The notes under the pieces: model-generated
What the model was told of the DNA's origin: nothing
The model's input: only the letters and a program-made list of their open reading frames with translations
Databases searched by the model: none
Assembly: GCA_965208395.1 (NCBI GenBank)
Contig: CBDBON010000002.1
Location: 62,001-126,000, forward strand
Direction of reading: 5' to 3'
Origin: CBDBON01 sp965208395
GTDB lineage: Bacteria; Chloroflexota; Dehalococcoidia; Lucifugimonadales; CBDBON01
DNA length: 64,000 bases
In this document: positions 30,245-39,337 of the stretch, in pieces
Numbering within the stretch: the first letter of the stretch is position 1
How the letters are laid out: each line of letters begins with the position of its first letter
Made by a program: the position numbers and the translations under genes

Positions 30245-31786
30245 TTACGGATCGTTGACGATGGGCTGGGCGATGATCCAGAGGCTGGTCGCCGTGTAGA
30301 GCACCATCAGCAATAGCATCGGATACTGGCCTCTCAGCGCACGGGAGCCGTCGGCCACCCTTCTGAGCGCGACCTCGTGGGCGACGTAGACGGAGACGAT
30401 GTGTCCGATCACTATGGCCGCGACGGAGATGATCCAGGTGGTCCGCGCGTCGATCACGTCGATGTTGAGCTGGTAGCCGACGCTGCCAAAGATGTCCCAG
30501 CCGAGACCGAACGGATCGGATGCGAGGGGTATCACGAGCTGTCCCTGGATCAGCAGGAAGGAGATGAAGTGGGCCAGGTTGTAGGCGAGCGCGATCGGGA
30601 CCAGGGACAGGACGAACCCCCTTGCGACGTCCGCCACGGACCCCCCCTCGCCGGAGAGGCTCCTGACGCCCGATGAGAAGGCGAGGTAGACGGCGGCGAA
30701 CAGGGCCGGGAGCAGCAGCAGTCCGGCGGTGTCTATCGCCTGGACGGCGCGGCCGCCGGCGAGCTCCGCGACGGGCCAGACAGCGTTCTGGACGTCGACC
30801 CAGGCGGAGGTCTCGGTCAACCCGTCGAAGGTGACGGTCGCCAGCGCCAGAACGACGAACAGGGCCATCGCCGTCGTCGTGCCCGCCGGCTGCACCAGGC
30901 CCACGGCGTAGGGCCGCAGATTGAGCTGCCTTTTGTCTGCTGGGGCCGCCTCGAAGCACTCGTAGCAGTCGACGCAGTTTTCCCTGTCTGCTAGCCGTCC
31001 TGAGCCTGTCGAAGGACCATCCCCCTCGCACCTGTCGACTCTCACCTCGGTCGGCGAGAAGCGAGCGAAGAGTCCGAAGAGCACCGAGAAGGCTTCTCCG
31101 CGCCTCAGCCACTCGTGCTTGCCGAAGGCGGCCATGCCGGCCCAGGTCACTAGCGAGTAGAGGACGACGAGTATCCCCAGCTTCTGCGGCTGCGCCGCGT
31201 CCGGGTACACGTTCTCCAGCCAGGCGAAGGCGAGGAATATGACGACTGCGGGCCAGACGTCCAGTCCCTCCGGGTAGACGAACGCGCCCCGATCCCCGTC
31301 GCCGCCGATGAGCGCCTGCGCCCACTCGAAGGTGATCTTCCAGGGGTTGATCAGCATCCAGACGTTGCCGAGCAGCGCCGACACGTAGCCCATCCCCACC
31401 CACCAGAGAATCCAGACGACCGTTGGAGCGAGGTTCTCGATAGGCCTGTTGACCCCGAACAGCGCCGTGGCGACGATGAGCCCGAAGACGGCGACCGACA
31501 GGAGCCTGATCAGGTTCGGCAGCGGCGGCCGCCCGAGGACGCGCCCCAGCCACGGAATGGCCAGCAGGTTGATGCGCGGGTAGTCGAAGGGGCCGGGCCT
31601 GCGCCGAACGAAGAGGCCGACTATGACGAATGAGAGAGCGACCGCCCCGGCGGCTCCCACCAGGAAGTAGTCGAGCGGAATCGGCAGGTCGTACCGCTCG
31701 CCGAAGCCGTGCGCGTACACTGGGCCGGCAGCCAGCCCCATCGCCCCCGCCAACAGCAGAGCGCCTATAGCCTGGCGTGTCGTCAT
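30245..31786 (-). CDS. polytopic membrane protein of the copper cluster, with Cys motif
   Basis: A 513-residue protein with an N-terminal signal (cleavage near AHGFGERYD) and about ten to twelve hydrophobic helices. A cytoplasmic or periplasmic loop near residue 270 carries CVDCYECF, a metal- or redox-type cysteine cluster. It is the last gene of a minus-strand group and follows the CopC-CopD-cytochrome gene by 6 bp, so a role in copper transport or delivery is inferred; I do not recognise a named family. Residues just before the Cys motif (GDGPSTGSGRLADR) are encoded by a dispersed repeat at 30997-31020 and look like an in-frame insertion. Confidence 0.75.
   Translation of the reverse strand: MTTRQAIGALLLAGAMGLAAGPVYAHGFGERYDLPIPLDYFLVGAAGAVALSFVIVGLFVRRRPGPFDYPRINLLAIPWLGRVLGRPPLPNLIRLLSVAVFGLIVATALFGVNRPIENLAPTVVWILWWVGMGYVSALLGNVWMLINPWKITFEWAQALIGGDGDRGAFVYPEGLDVWPAVVIFLAFAWLENVYPDAAQPQKLGILVVLYSLVTWAGMAAFGKHEWLRRGEAFSVLFGLFARFSPTEVRVDRCEGDGPSTGSGRLADRENCVDCYECFEAAPADKRQLNLRPYAVGLVQPAGTTTAMALFVVLALATVTFDGLTETSAWVDVQNAVWPVAELAGGRAVQAIDTAGLLLLPALFAAVYLAFSSGVRSLSGEGGSVADVARGFVLSLVPIALAYNLAHFISFLLIQGQLVIPLASDPFGLGWDIFGSVGYQLNIDVIDARTTWIISVAAIVIGHIVSVYVAHEVALRRVADGSRALRGQYPMLLLMVLYTATSLWIIAQPIVNDP
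30997..31020 (+). repeat. short dispersed repeat inserted in frame in the membrane-protein gene
   Basis: CGTCCTGAGCCTGTCGAAGGACC shares CCTGAGCCTGTCGAAGG with 60360-60376 and the core with 253-274. On the coding strand it gives the GPSTGSGR peptide. Confidence 0.65.
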
Positions 31787-31792
31787 CTGGTT

Positions 31793-34018
31793 CTACTCCT
31801 CGAATGTCTTGACGTAGTTTACGACGTGCCAGATCTCCTCGTCGGAGAGCCGGTCTCCAAGCGGCGCCATCGCCGTGCCGGGGACTCCGTCGCGGACGAA
31901 CCGGAACAGGTCGTGCTCCGGGTGCAGCGGCACGTGCACCACGAGATCGGCCGGGGGCGGGTAGAGGTCCGCCGCTCCCGGGCCGTCGCCCCTCCCCTCG
32001 ACGCCGTGGCAGGTCTGGCACATCTGCTCGTAGACGACTCTGCCCGCCTCCAGCGACTCCGGGTTGGGTGGAAAGGGGTTGCGCACCGTCTCCGGCTCGC
32101 CGGCCGAGACCAGGATGACCGCGCCGGCGGCGAGTCCGGCGATGCCGGGGAGCATCACGCCCGCTCCCGCGCGGCTGTACCAGCCTCCCAGGGGCAGGGC
32201 CGTCGCGGTGAAGAGCGCGCCCAGCAGCGCCAGCCCCCCTCCCAGCAGCAGCCTCGCCGTTTCGGGCGACGGGGAGATCGCCGCGCTCCCGCCGGAGCCG
32301 CCTGCCGCCGTCTCGAACCGGAACGCCGTCCGGGCGTCGAAGGCGTCCGGCCTCCGCACGACCAGCTCGGCCTGCCACGCCCCGGCGATGCTCAGCTGCG
32401 CCTCCTCCAGCGCGTAGAGGCCGCCGCCCACGGGCTCCGTCGGCTTCGGCTCCTCGCCGAGATCGGCGTCGAGATAGGTGAGCCGCACCGAGACGCCTGT
32501 CGCGTTGTCGATGGGGCGGCCCAGCCGGTCCTCCAGCAGGACGGTGATGCGGTTCGGTCCCAGCCTGCCGGGCTCGATCTCGAGAGTGATCGACGTGCCC
32601 TCCGCCGTGTCTCGAAAGAGGAGGGATTCCTCCACCCCTCTCCCCTCGCGGGCAGCCACCTGCCGCGCAGGCTCCAGGCTCGTGAGAACGCCGACGGCCG
32701 CGACTACCACCACGGCTAAGACGGCCTCGCCTGCGACGGTCCGCCTGAGCCACCTGCCGCTCGCTCCGCTGCGGCCGAGGCGCGGCCTGATCAACATCAG
32801 GTTCACCGCGCCGGTCAGCAGGAGCGGCAGCACGATCGCTACCTTCACCGCGAGCGCCAGCCCGTAGGGTGTGATCAGCGCCGGAGCGACCGTCACCTGC
32901 GCCCACGCGCTGAAGATCCCCGTGAGGATGAGAGTCCCGACGCTCAGCACGCCGACGACGGACAGCCTCGGAACGATGGAGGAGAGGCAGGCGCGCCTCT
33001 GCTGCGGAGAGGGGAGGCGCAGTATCGCGGGTATGGCGGGCGCGAAGTGGAGCAGCGCGCCGACCCATGCGGCCGCCGCCAGGAGGTGAAGGTAGTCGAC
33101 GAAGAGGGCCGCGCTCCGGATCCCCGCGGTGGCCGCTCCGTGGCTCGTCAGGCTGAGCGTCCACAGCACGCAGCCGCCGAGCGCCAGCGCCAGCATTTCC
33201 AGGCTTGGACGACGCGCCATGGCTACGACAACTCCGAAAGCCAGCGCCAGTCCGGCCCTCCACGCCCACAGATGCCCCCAGCTCGTCTCGGCGATCATCG
33301 ACGCGGCGGGACTGCCCAGCGCGGCGAGCAGCCCGACTTCGTGTGTGGTCGCCGCCTGTATGAGAAGCTGCGCGCAGGAGGCGGCGAGGAACAGGGCGGC
33401 GGCGAGCAGCGCCACCCTCCGGGACCGCTCCGCCAGCGCGGCCCCCAGCCGGCGTACCGGATCGACCGACCCCCTCCCCATGAGCGCCGGCCGCACCATG
33501 ACCAGGACGAAGAAAGGCCCGCCCACCATGGCGATGGCGCCGAGTAGCAGCGCCCACCGGACGACGGGCTCGGCGGGGGACTGGAGCAGCCCGCTCTCCG
33601 GCGTCTCGACCGGCGCCCCTGAGATCGGCTCCCCGACGGAGAAGAGGAAGGAGCCTCGCACCAGGTGGCCGTCGACGGTCGAGACGTTCCTCCATGCGAC
33701 GGTGTATGTGCCGTCCGAGAGGGGGGCCAGCCCCACCGACAACCCGGCCGGGTCGTTCGGGTCGTGGATGCTCTCTCCGTCGTCCACCCTGCCGCCGCCG
33801 GCGTCGAGCACGCGTATCTCGCTCAGGCCCGGCTCGATCGGCTCGGTGAACCGGACGACTACGCGCGCCGGGGCCTCGTTCAGCACCGAGTTTGGCGCCG
33901 GCTCGGCCGATGCGAGGTTGGCATGGGCGAGGACGGCGGGCGGCGTCGCCAGCGCTACCGCCAGCCCCACGCCCAGGAGGCACGCGAGGATCCCCGCGTA
34001 TCTCAGGCTTTTCAGCAT
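31793..34018 (-). CDS. CopC-CopD-cytochrome c fusion, copper-handling membrane protein
   Basis: A 741-residue protein in three parts. After a signal peptide, residues 32-125 form a CopC domain whose N-terminal His ligand follows the cleavage site (AHANLASAEPAPNS) with a second His in TVDGHLVRGSFLFSV. Residues 150-440 contain the CopD-type helices (SHGAATAGIRSAALFVDYLH, WVGALLHF). After a further beta domain and two helices comes a single class I cytochrome c domain with CQTCHGVEGRGDGPG near residue 668 and a distal methionine in GTAMAPLGDRLSDEEIWHV. Copper binding, import and one-electron transfer are thus joined in one chain. The ATG lies 24 bp after the preceding gene. Confidence 0.88.
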   Translation of the reverse strand: MLKSLRYAGILACLLGVGLAVALATPPAVLAHANLASAEPAPNSVLNEAPARVVVRFTEPIEPGLSEIRVLDAGGGRVDDGESIHDPNDPAGLSVGLAPLSDGTYTVAWRNVSTVDGHLVRGSFLFSVGEPISGAPVETPESGLLQSPAEPVVRWALLLGAIAMVGGPFFVLVMVRPALMGRGSVDPVRRLGAALAERSRRVALLAAALFLAASCAQLLIQAATTHEVGLLAALGSPAASMIAETSWGHLWAWRAGLALAFGVVVAMARRPSLEMLALALGGCVLWTLSLTSHGAATAGIRSAALFVDYLHLLAAAAWVGALLHFAPAIPAILRLPSPQQRRACLSSIVPRLSVVGVLSVGTLILTGIFSAWAQVTVAPALITPYGLALAVKVAIVLPLLLTGAVNLMLIRPRLGRSGASGRWLRRTVAGEAVLAVVVVAAVGVLTSLEPARQVAAREGRGVEESLLFRDTAEGTSITLEIEPGRLGPNRITVLLEDRLGRPIDNATGVSVRLTYLDADLGEEPKPTEPVGGGLYALEEAQLSIAGAWQAELVVRRPDAFDARTAFRFETAAGGSGGSAAISPSPETARLLLGGGLALLGALFTATALPLGGWYSRAGAGVMLPGIAGLAAGAVILVSAGEPETVRNPFPPNPESLEAGRVVYEQMCQTCHGVEGRGDGPGAADLYPPPADLVVHVPLHPEHDLFRFVRDGVPGTAMAPLGDRLSDEEIWHVVNYVKTFEE

Positions 34019-34042
34019 GTCGGCGCTAACAGGTCCGATGCC

Positions 34043-34789
34043 TCACCTTCTCCTGGACAGATGGACCCCCATGGCGAGGCCGGCGACGCCGAGGAGGACG
34101 CCCGCCGCGCCGAGCGCTATCGCCGCGATGAGCAGGGGGACGTCCGAGTCGTCGTCCCCCTCGGACGCCGCCAGTGCCGCGTCCTGCGCCTGCTGAGCGG
34201 TGCTCATCGCTCCCCTCACCGCGCCTTCCAACTCCCTCAGCTCCGGCAGCGGCTCCGGGAAGTGGAGGTCGGTCGACGACCGGATGTCGTCGAAGCTGCC
34301 TCCGCCTCCCCTCGATATGAAGGTCTCGTCGATGAGATTGCCTTCGATGGCGCCGAACAGCCGTATCTGGTAGACGCCGGGCACGGTCGGGATCAGGTCA
34401 CCGACGTAGCGACCGGGCTCATAGATGTCGGCGCGCAGCTGCAACACCCTCGACGCGCCGGTGGAGACTTGGGTGATCTCCGCCTGTAGGGTCTCGTCCA
34501 GGCCCTCGACCGCATCCGTCTCTCCGTGGTGGCCTCCACCCGTCGACATACCGCCGCTGTCGTCCTCATTGTGGCCGCCACTCTCATGGCCGTGATCCGA
34601 GACTCTCGTCACGCGGACCTCCACTCCGTTGATCAGGCCTTCGTAGGCGGGCTCCACGGCGAACCCGACGACGAGGCGGTAGTCGCCCACCTCCCGCCCA
34701 TCATGGGCGAAGGCGGTCCCTATGGAAACGGCCAGGGCGACGGCGACGGCCGCCGCTGCCCAGGCCTTGCGGCGCATTAGGATGTGCAT
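34043..34789 (-). CDS. exported, membrane-anchored His-rich protein of the copper cluster
   Basis: A 248-residue protein with a cleavable signal (ending SIGTAFAHDG), a beta-rich domain, a His/Gly/Ser-rich insert (DHGHESGGHNEDD and GGGHHGETD, about residues 65-95) and a C-terminal membrane helix (LLIAAIALGAAGVLLGVAGL) with a basic tail. The HD start after cleavage and the His insert suggest copper binding on the outer face. ATG 34789 has GAGGGGAG at proper distance; ATG 34777 is possible. It precedes the CopC-CopD fusion by 24 bp in the same operon. Confidence 0.75.
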   Translation of the reverse strand: MHILMRRKAWAAAAVAVALAVSIGTAFAHDGREVGDYRLVVGFAVEPAYEGLINGVEVRVTRVSDHGHESGGHNEDDSGGMSTGGGHHGETDAVEGLDETLQAEITQVSTGASRVLQLRADIYEPGRYVGDLIPTVPGVYQIRLFGAIEGNLIDETFISRGGGGSFDDIRSSTDLHFPEPLPELRELEGAVRGAMSTAQQAQDAALAASEGDDDSDVPLLIAAIALGAAGVLLGVAGLAMGVHLSRRR

Positions 34790-34859
34790 TGGTGCTCCCC
34801 TCAATATCCGGCCTCCTCTCGCCACGGAGAGGAGGTGTCGTGGACTCCAACGGTGGGAG

Positions 34860-35288
34860 CTATGCGCGGGGAGGCTGCTTGGGCTGGGCGATGAACGCGT
34901 CGTTGGGCAGTGAGTCGTTGCGCGCCGTCCCGAAGGAGGCGCGCTTCTCCTCAGGGACGGCGAAGGGGCTGCCCTCGACCGACGGTATCGTAACGTCGAC
35001 CTGCCCCGCGGCGATGCCGTCGTGGGAGGCGAGATAGACGATGCCGTCCGAGGAGGGAGCGTGGTCGTGGCTGTGATGGACATGGTGGCCGTCCATCTCG
35101 AACGGGTGGACGTGGTCGGGTGCGGCCGGGCCGAGATAGATGTGGGCGTGGTTCGGCTGCCGCTCGGCGTAGTGGTGGTCGAGCAGCGGCCCGAGGGCTG
35201 GCAGGAAGAGCGCTGCGCCCGCGAACGCGGTCATGCACCAGCACAGAGCGGCCCGGAACAGGCGGCCTGCCAACGCGCTCTCTCTCAT
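34860..35288 (-). CDS. short exported His-rich protein, probable copper binder
   Basis: A 142-residue protein with a single N-terminal hydrophobic segment (AALCWCMTAFAGAALFLPAL) followed by a region with many histidines: DHHYAERQPNHAHIYLG and then DGHHVHHSHDHAP. The rest is ordinary. No family is recognised, but His clusters of this kind bind Cu, Ni or Zn and the neighbours are copper genes. The ATG lies 7 nt after a CATAAT -10 box, so the mRNA is likely leaderless. Confidence 0.7.
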   Translation of the reverse strand: MRESALAGRLFRAALCWCMTAFAGAALFLPALGPLLDHHYAERQPNHAHIYLGPAAPDHVHPFEMDGHHVHHSHDHAPSSDGIVYLASHDGIAAGQVDVTIPSVEGSPFAVPEEKRASFGTARNDSLPNDAFIAQPKQPPRA

Positions 35289-35295
35289 ACCAACA

Positions 35296-35324
35296 ATTAT
35301 GCCACCTGCCGTGGTGCGCGTGAA
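35296..35324 (-). promoter_or_regulatory. leaderless-type promoter for the copper cluster
   Basis: Minus-strand TTCACG and CATAAT are 17 bp apart, and the ATG at 35288 lies 7 nt after the -10 box, at the expected transcription start. Confidence 0.6.
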
Positions 35325-35403
35325 GGAGCTTCGCTGGGGGACTTTTCCTCGATAGGCCGCTGGCAAACTCATATCTGAAGATGGACTTCGGCGACTCAGG
35401 TGT

Positions 35404-35694
35404 TTAGGCAGATACCTCGACAAGCGGTTCGATGGCGCTGACGTCGGTCTTTGCGCGGGCCACATCCAGATCGTACATCCGCTGGAGGTTCAGCCAGAAG
35501 TCGGGCGTCATTCCCAGAGCCTGCCCGACTCGCAGCGCCGTGTCCGCGGTGATGGACCTCCGCCGATGGACGATATCGTGGATGCGTATCGGGGGCACTC
35601 CTATCGTCTTGGCCAGACGGTACTGGGTGATGCCCAGCTCCGCCATGATCTCAGCCAGGTGCTCCCCTGGATGGATCGGTTCGGGGGTGGTCAT
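35404..35694 (-). CDS. higA: HigA-family antitoxin without a visible HigB partner
   Basis: A 96-residue XRE-type antitoxin of the HigA/VapI class: PGEHLAEIMAELGITQYRLA, then IGVPPIRIHDIVHRRRSIT and the WLNLQRMYDLD helix. These bind their own promoter and neutralise the HigB mRNA nuclease normally encoded just upstream. Here the 42 bp upstream hold only a GAGGAGGAGG ribosome site and then the stop of a membrane-protein gene, so no toxin gene is present. It may act as a solitary regulator. Confidence 0.85.
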   Translation of the reverse strand: MTTPEPIHPGEHLAEIMAELGITQYRLAKTIGVPPIRIHDIVHRRRSITADTALRVGQALGMTPDFWLNLQRMYDLDVARAKTDVSAIEPLVEVSA

Positions 35695-35736
35695 GGGCCT
35701 CCTCCTCAGTGATAGTCGGTGACTTCAGGCCGTCGC

Positions 35737-36402
35737 CTATGTATTCCGCCGTCGGCCGCGCCGTCTTTTGACTGCTTTGCGCAGGAGGGGGAAGAGGCCG
35801 AGGCCGACGAGGGCGAAGAACATGGTGACGGTGACCCAGGTGAAGAGCTCGACGAGCGGGGAGGACTCGACCACCTCCAGGGTGAAGTCGGCGGAGGCCG
35901 GGCCGAGGCCGCTGTCGACTTCGACGGTGAAGCTCCACTCTCCAGGCGTCTCGACCGTGGCGGAGGCGTCGTAGTAGATCAGGTCGGTCGGCCTGTTCTC
36001 GGCCTCGACCGGGCCGGCCGCCTCGGGTGGATCGCCGGGGCCCGACCCGGTGAGCGTCACGGCGCCGTCGACGACCGGGCTCTGCGCGGCGACGTCGGTC
36101 AGGGTGACGGATAGATGGAGGAGGCCGACCCTCGGGGGCGTCGGGATGGTGCCGAGAGCGATCTCGTACGGGCCGACGGTCTGCTTCTGGAACTCGATGA
36201 TCCGGCCGTTGGCGCGGGCCTCTGAAGGCGCGGCGAGCGCCGCGCCGAGGAGCGCCAGGACGAGGGCTGCGAGACTCCCCCAGAGGCTGGGGGAAGGGAC
36301 ACGGGATTGCTTCTGCTTCTTCCCCCGTAGACGGGGGAAGATTGAGATGGGGGCTCTTTCCCCGCCCCCCGGGGGAGTTTCGACGGAGTCCGGGAGGGCC
36401 AC
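35737..36402 (-). CDS. exported membrane-anchored beta protein with repeat-derived N-terminus
   Basis: A 221-residue product starting at GTG 36402, which lies 1 bp past the trpB stop, implying coupling. Residues about 17-28 (APISIFPRLRGK) are encoded by REP copy C, and a second small palindrome follows; a normal signal helix (SLAALVLALLGAALAAPSEARA) comes only after them. Then comes a beta domain (VGPYEIALGTIPTPPRVGLLH) of the kind seen beside copper genes (YtkA-like), and a C-terminal helix with a very basic tail (KRRRGRRRNT). Without the extension no conventional start exists just before the signal. Confidence 0.7.
   Translation of the reverse strand: MALPDSVETPPGGGERAPISIFPRLRGKKQKQSRVPSPSLWGSLAALVLALLGAALAAPSEARANGRIIEFQKQTVGPYEIALGTIPTPPRVGLLHLSVTLTDVAAQSPVVDGAVTLTGSGPGDPPEAAGPVEAENRPTDLIYYDASATVETPGEWSFTVEVDSGLGPASADFTLEVVESSPLVELFTWVTVTMFFALVGLGLFPLLRKAVKRRRGRRRNT
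36318..36360 (+). repeat. REP-like palindrome, copy C, within the signal-peptide region
   Basis: TCTTCCCCCG TAGA CGGGGGAAGA followed by TTGAGATGGGGGCTCTTTC. It is the cleanest copy, with a perfect 10-bp stem. It is antisense to the reading frame of 35737-36402. Confidence 0.85.
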
Positions 36403-36403
36403 C

Positions 36404-37606
<1,203 letters not shown>

Positions 37607-37670
37607 CGCTCTCCTTCCGTGACCGGCGCGGTTGGGCGCGCCATCCAGACCAGTATACTATCTGCGCCGA

Positions 37671-37699
37671 TTGACCGGGGAGTCCGCGCTGCATAGAAT
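37671..37699 (+). promoter_or_regulatory. promoter of fmdB and the UGSC selenoprotein gene
   Basis: TTGACC (37671-37676) and TAGAAT (37694-37699) are separated by 17 bp, with transcription expected near 37706 and CAGGAGAG before the fmdB ATG. Confidence 0.68.
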
Positions 37700-37726
37700 G
37701 GGGCTGAGCATCAGGAGAGAAAAAAG

Positions 37727-37966
37727 ATGCCCATATACGAGTATCGCTGCGGCCCGTGCGGAACGGTGTTCGACCGGCTGAGGCCGATGTCGCGGATGGA
37801 CGATGAGGCCCCCTGCCCGGAGTGCGACGGGGAGACGTCCCGGCAGATATCGGTCTTCGCGGCCTTCTCCGCCTCGAACGGCGACGGCGATGGCGGCGCG
37901 ATCGCGGGAATGGGCGGATGCGGCGGGTGCGGCCCGGCCGGCTGCGCCTGCTCGATGAGCGTATGA
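37727..37966 (+). CDS. FmdB-family zinc-ribbon protein
   Basis: A 79-residue protein with the FmdB start MPIYEYRCGPCG and the second pair CPECDG, giving one zinc ribbon in residues 1-40. The tail is Gly/Cys-rich (GGCGGCGPAGCACSMSV), which may bind another metal. FmdB proteins are putative regulators named from a formamidase operon; their role is not settled. It has a good promoter and precedes the UGA-containing gene by 10 bp, so the two form an operon. Confidence 0.9.
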   Translation: MPIYEYRCGPCGTVFDRLRPMSRMDDEAPCPECDGETSRQISVFAAFSASNGDGDGGAIAGMGGCGGCGPAGCACSMSV

Positions 37967-37976
37967 GGAGTCAACG

Positions 37977-38537
37977 ATGATCACGGACACCCGCAGGCGG
38001 ATAATCCTGGTCGATCCGACGACGAGCCCGACCCCGGCCGAGTTCGACGGCGCTCCGAGGCTGGCCGACCTGTCGGACCGGCGTGTCGGGCTCATCGACG
38101 ACAGCAAGCCTAATGCGAAGGAGCTGCTCGAGGAGGTCGCGTCGGCGCTCGACCGGCGCTACGGCATCACAAACGTCGAGTACCATCGCAAGCCCTCGGC
38201 GTCGAAGCCGGCTGAGCCGGAGGTGATCGCCGCGCTCTCCCGCGACTGCGACTACGTGATCGTCGGGGTGGGCGACTGAGGGTCGTGCAGCGCGTGCAGT
38301 GTGCACGACGGAGTCCACGTTGAGAAGGCGGGCACGCCGGCGGCGACGATCTGCACCGACGCCTTCGTCCAGACCTCCCACGCCATGGCTGCGATGTGGG
38401 GCGCGCCCGACTACCCGGTCATCTTCACCGGCCACCCAATAGGCTCGCTGACGAGGGAGCAGCTGCGGGAGCGGGCGGAGACGCTCGCCGACCAGGTCGC
38501 CTCCGTACTGACGCTGGGAGAGGTTGGCACGGCCTAG
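37977..38537 (+). CDS. UGSC-family protein, selenocysteine at in-frame UGA
   Basis: The frame from ATG 37977 meets a single TGA at 38277-38279 and continues open to TAG 38535-38537, giving 186 residues with residue 101 as selenocysteine. Around the site the product reads VIVGVGD-U-GSCSACSVHDG, the U-G-S-C motif that names this family; coding similarity continues on both sides (EKAGTPAATICTDAFVQT). A hairpin CGTGCA-GTG-TGCACG (38293-38307) follows, with its loop 19 nt after the UGA and G as first loop base, as in bacterial SECIS elements. Function is unknown; the UxxC-like redox site suggests thiol or peroxide chemistry. Without recoding it would be called as two fragments of 100 and 78 codons. 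Confidence 0.85.
38293..38307 (+). promoter_or_regulatory. candidate bacterial SECIS hairpin of the UGSC gene
   Basis: A perfect 6-bp stem with loop GTG, 13 nt downstream of the UGA at its base and 19 nt at its loop. An alternative longer stem (38282-38289 with 38302-38309) overlaps it and could compete. Confidence 0.65.
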
Positions 38538-38540
38538 AGG

Positions 38541-38612
38541 CCGTTACGATCCCGCTGAGCGTGCCCGCGCGGACGGTGCGGCCGGGACCGGTACAGTGCT
38601 GTAATGGTGGAC
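38541..38612 (-). pseudogene. hicA relic upstream of a methyltransferase
   Basis: On the minus strand this encodes TVRAGTLSGIVTA, matching TIRVGTLRGIVADVA of the intact HicA at 39338-39589. At DNA level 38546-38581 and 39405-39440 agree at 30 of 36 positions in the same orientation. Only the C-terminal end of the toxin gene is left. Confidence 0.6.
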
Positions 38613-39335
38613 CGTCTCTTTTCCGAGCCCAGTCTCGCTGAACTGTATGACGCTTTCTGCGCGGGAAGGCCGGACTTCGACTTCTACCTTCCCCTGGTGA
38701 TGTCAGCAAGAAGCGTGCTCGATGTGGGCTGCGGCACCGGTGAGCTGATGCGCCTGGCGCGGGAAGCCGGGCACAACGGACGACTGTGCGGGCTCGATCC
38801 CGCCGCGGCAATGCTTGCGCAAGCACGGAAGCGGCAGGACGTAGAGTGGGTCCTCGGAGACCTGGCCTCGGTCGACTGGTGTAGAGAGTTCGATCTCGTC
38901 GTGATGACCGGTCATGCGTTCCAGGTGTTCGTCGGAGACGACCAGCTGCGGGAGTCGCTGACCGCGATACGGCTGGCTCTCACCGGAGATGGAAGCTTTG
39001 TGTTCGAGACCCGCAATCCGCTCGCTCGGGGATGGGAGAGCTGGACTGCCGACAATGCAGTGGAGGTTGTGCACGACGGACGCACAGTACGAATGGTGAG
39101 TGAGGTGGAGACGCCCGTTACCGGAGAGTTCGTCTCTTTCACCACTACATTCACAAGCCCAGGCTGGGACCGGCCTCAGACCAGTCGAAGCACACTGAGG
39201 TTCCTTGACTTGGACTCGGTGTCCTCCTTCCTTTCCGGCGCAGGAATGGTCGTCGAGGAACAGTTCGGAGATTGGGACCGGCGGATATTGACGGACGCGA
39301 GTCCGGAGATCATCACCGTCGCGAAACGGGCCTGA
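38604..39335 (+). CDS. class I SAM-dependent methyltransferase
   Basis: A 243-residue methyltransferase with motif I VLDVGCGTGELMRLA (about residues 35-48), an acidic motif II region LCGLDPAAAML, and the motif IV-like FDLVVMTGHAFQ. A beta-rich C-terminal half follows with a final EQFGDWDRR segment. Substrate is not evident. A TACAGT -10 box ends 6 nt before the ATG, so the transcript is probably leaderless. The gene is bracketed by a hicA relic and an intact hicBA pair, both on the opposite strand. Confidence 0.85.
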   Translation: MVDRLFSEPSLAELYDAFCAGRPDFDFYLPLVMSARSVLDVGCGTGELMRLAREAGHNGRLCGLDPAAAMLAQARKRQDVEWVLGDLASVDWCREFDLVVMTGHAFQVFVGDDQLRESLTAIRLALTGDGSFVFETRNPLARGWESWTADNAVEVVHDGRTVRMVSEVETPVTGEFVSFTTTFTSPGWDRPQTSRSTLRFLDLDSVSSFLSGAGMVVEEQFGDWDRRILTDASPEIITVAKRA

Positions 39336-39337
39336 GT

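Noticed and set aside
30210..33983. A 1257-codon open frame on the minus strand overlapping the copper cluster
   Set aside because: It is Arg/Gly/Ala-rich with no domain and lies out of frame over the CopC-CopD and membrane-protein genes, which carry clear motifs; it is a high-GC shadow.
35404..35736. A complete HigBA toxin-antitoxin pair
   Set aside because: Only 42 bp separate higA from the preceding gene and they encode no toxin; the other flank holds an intergenic promoter.
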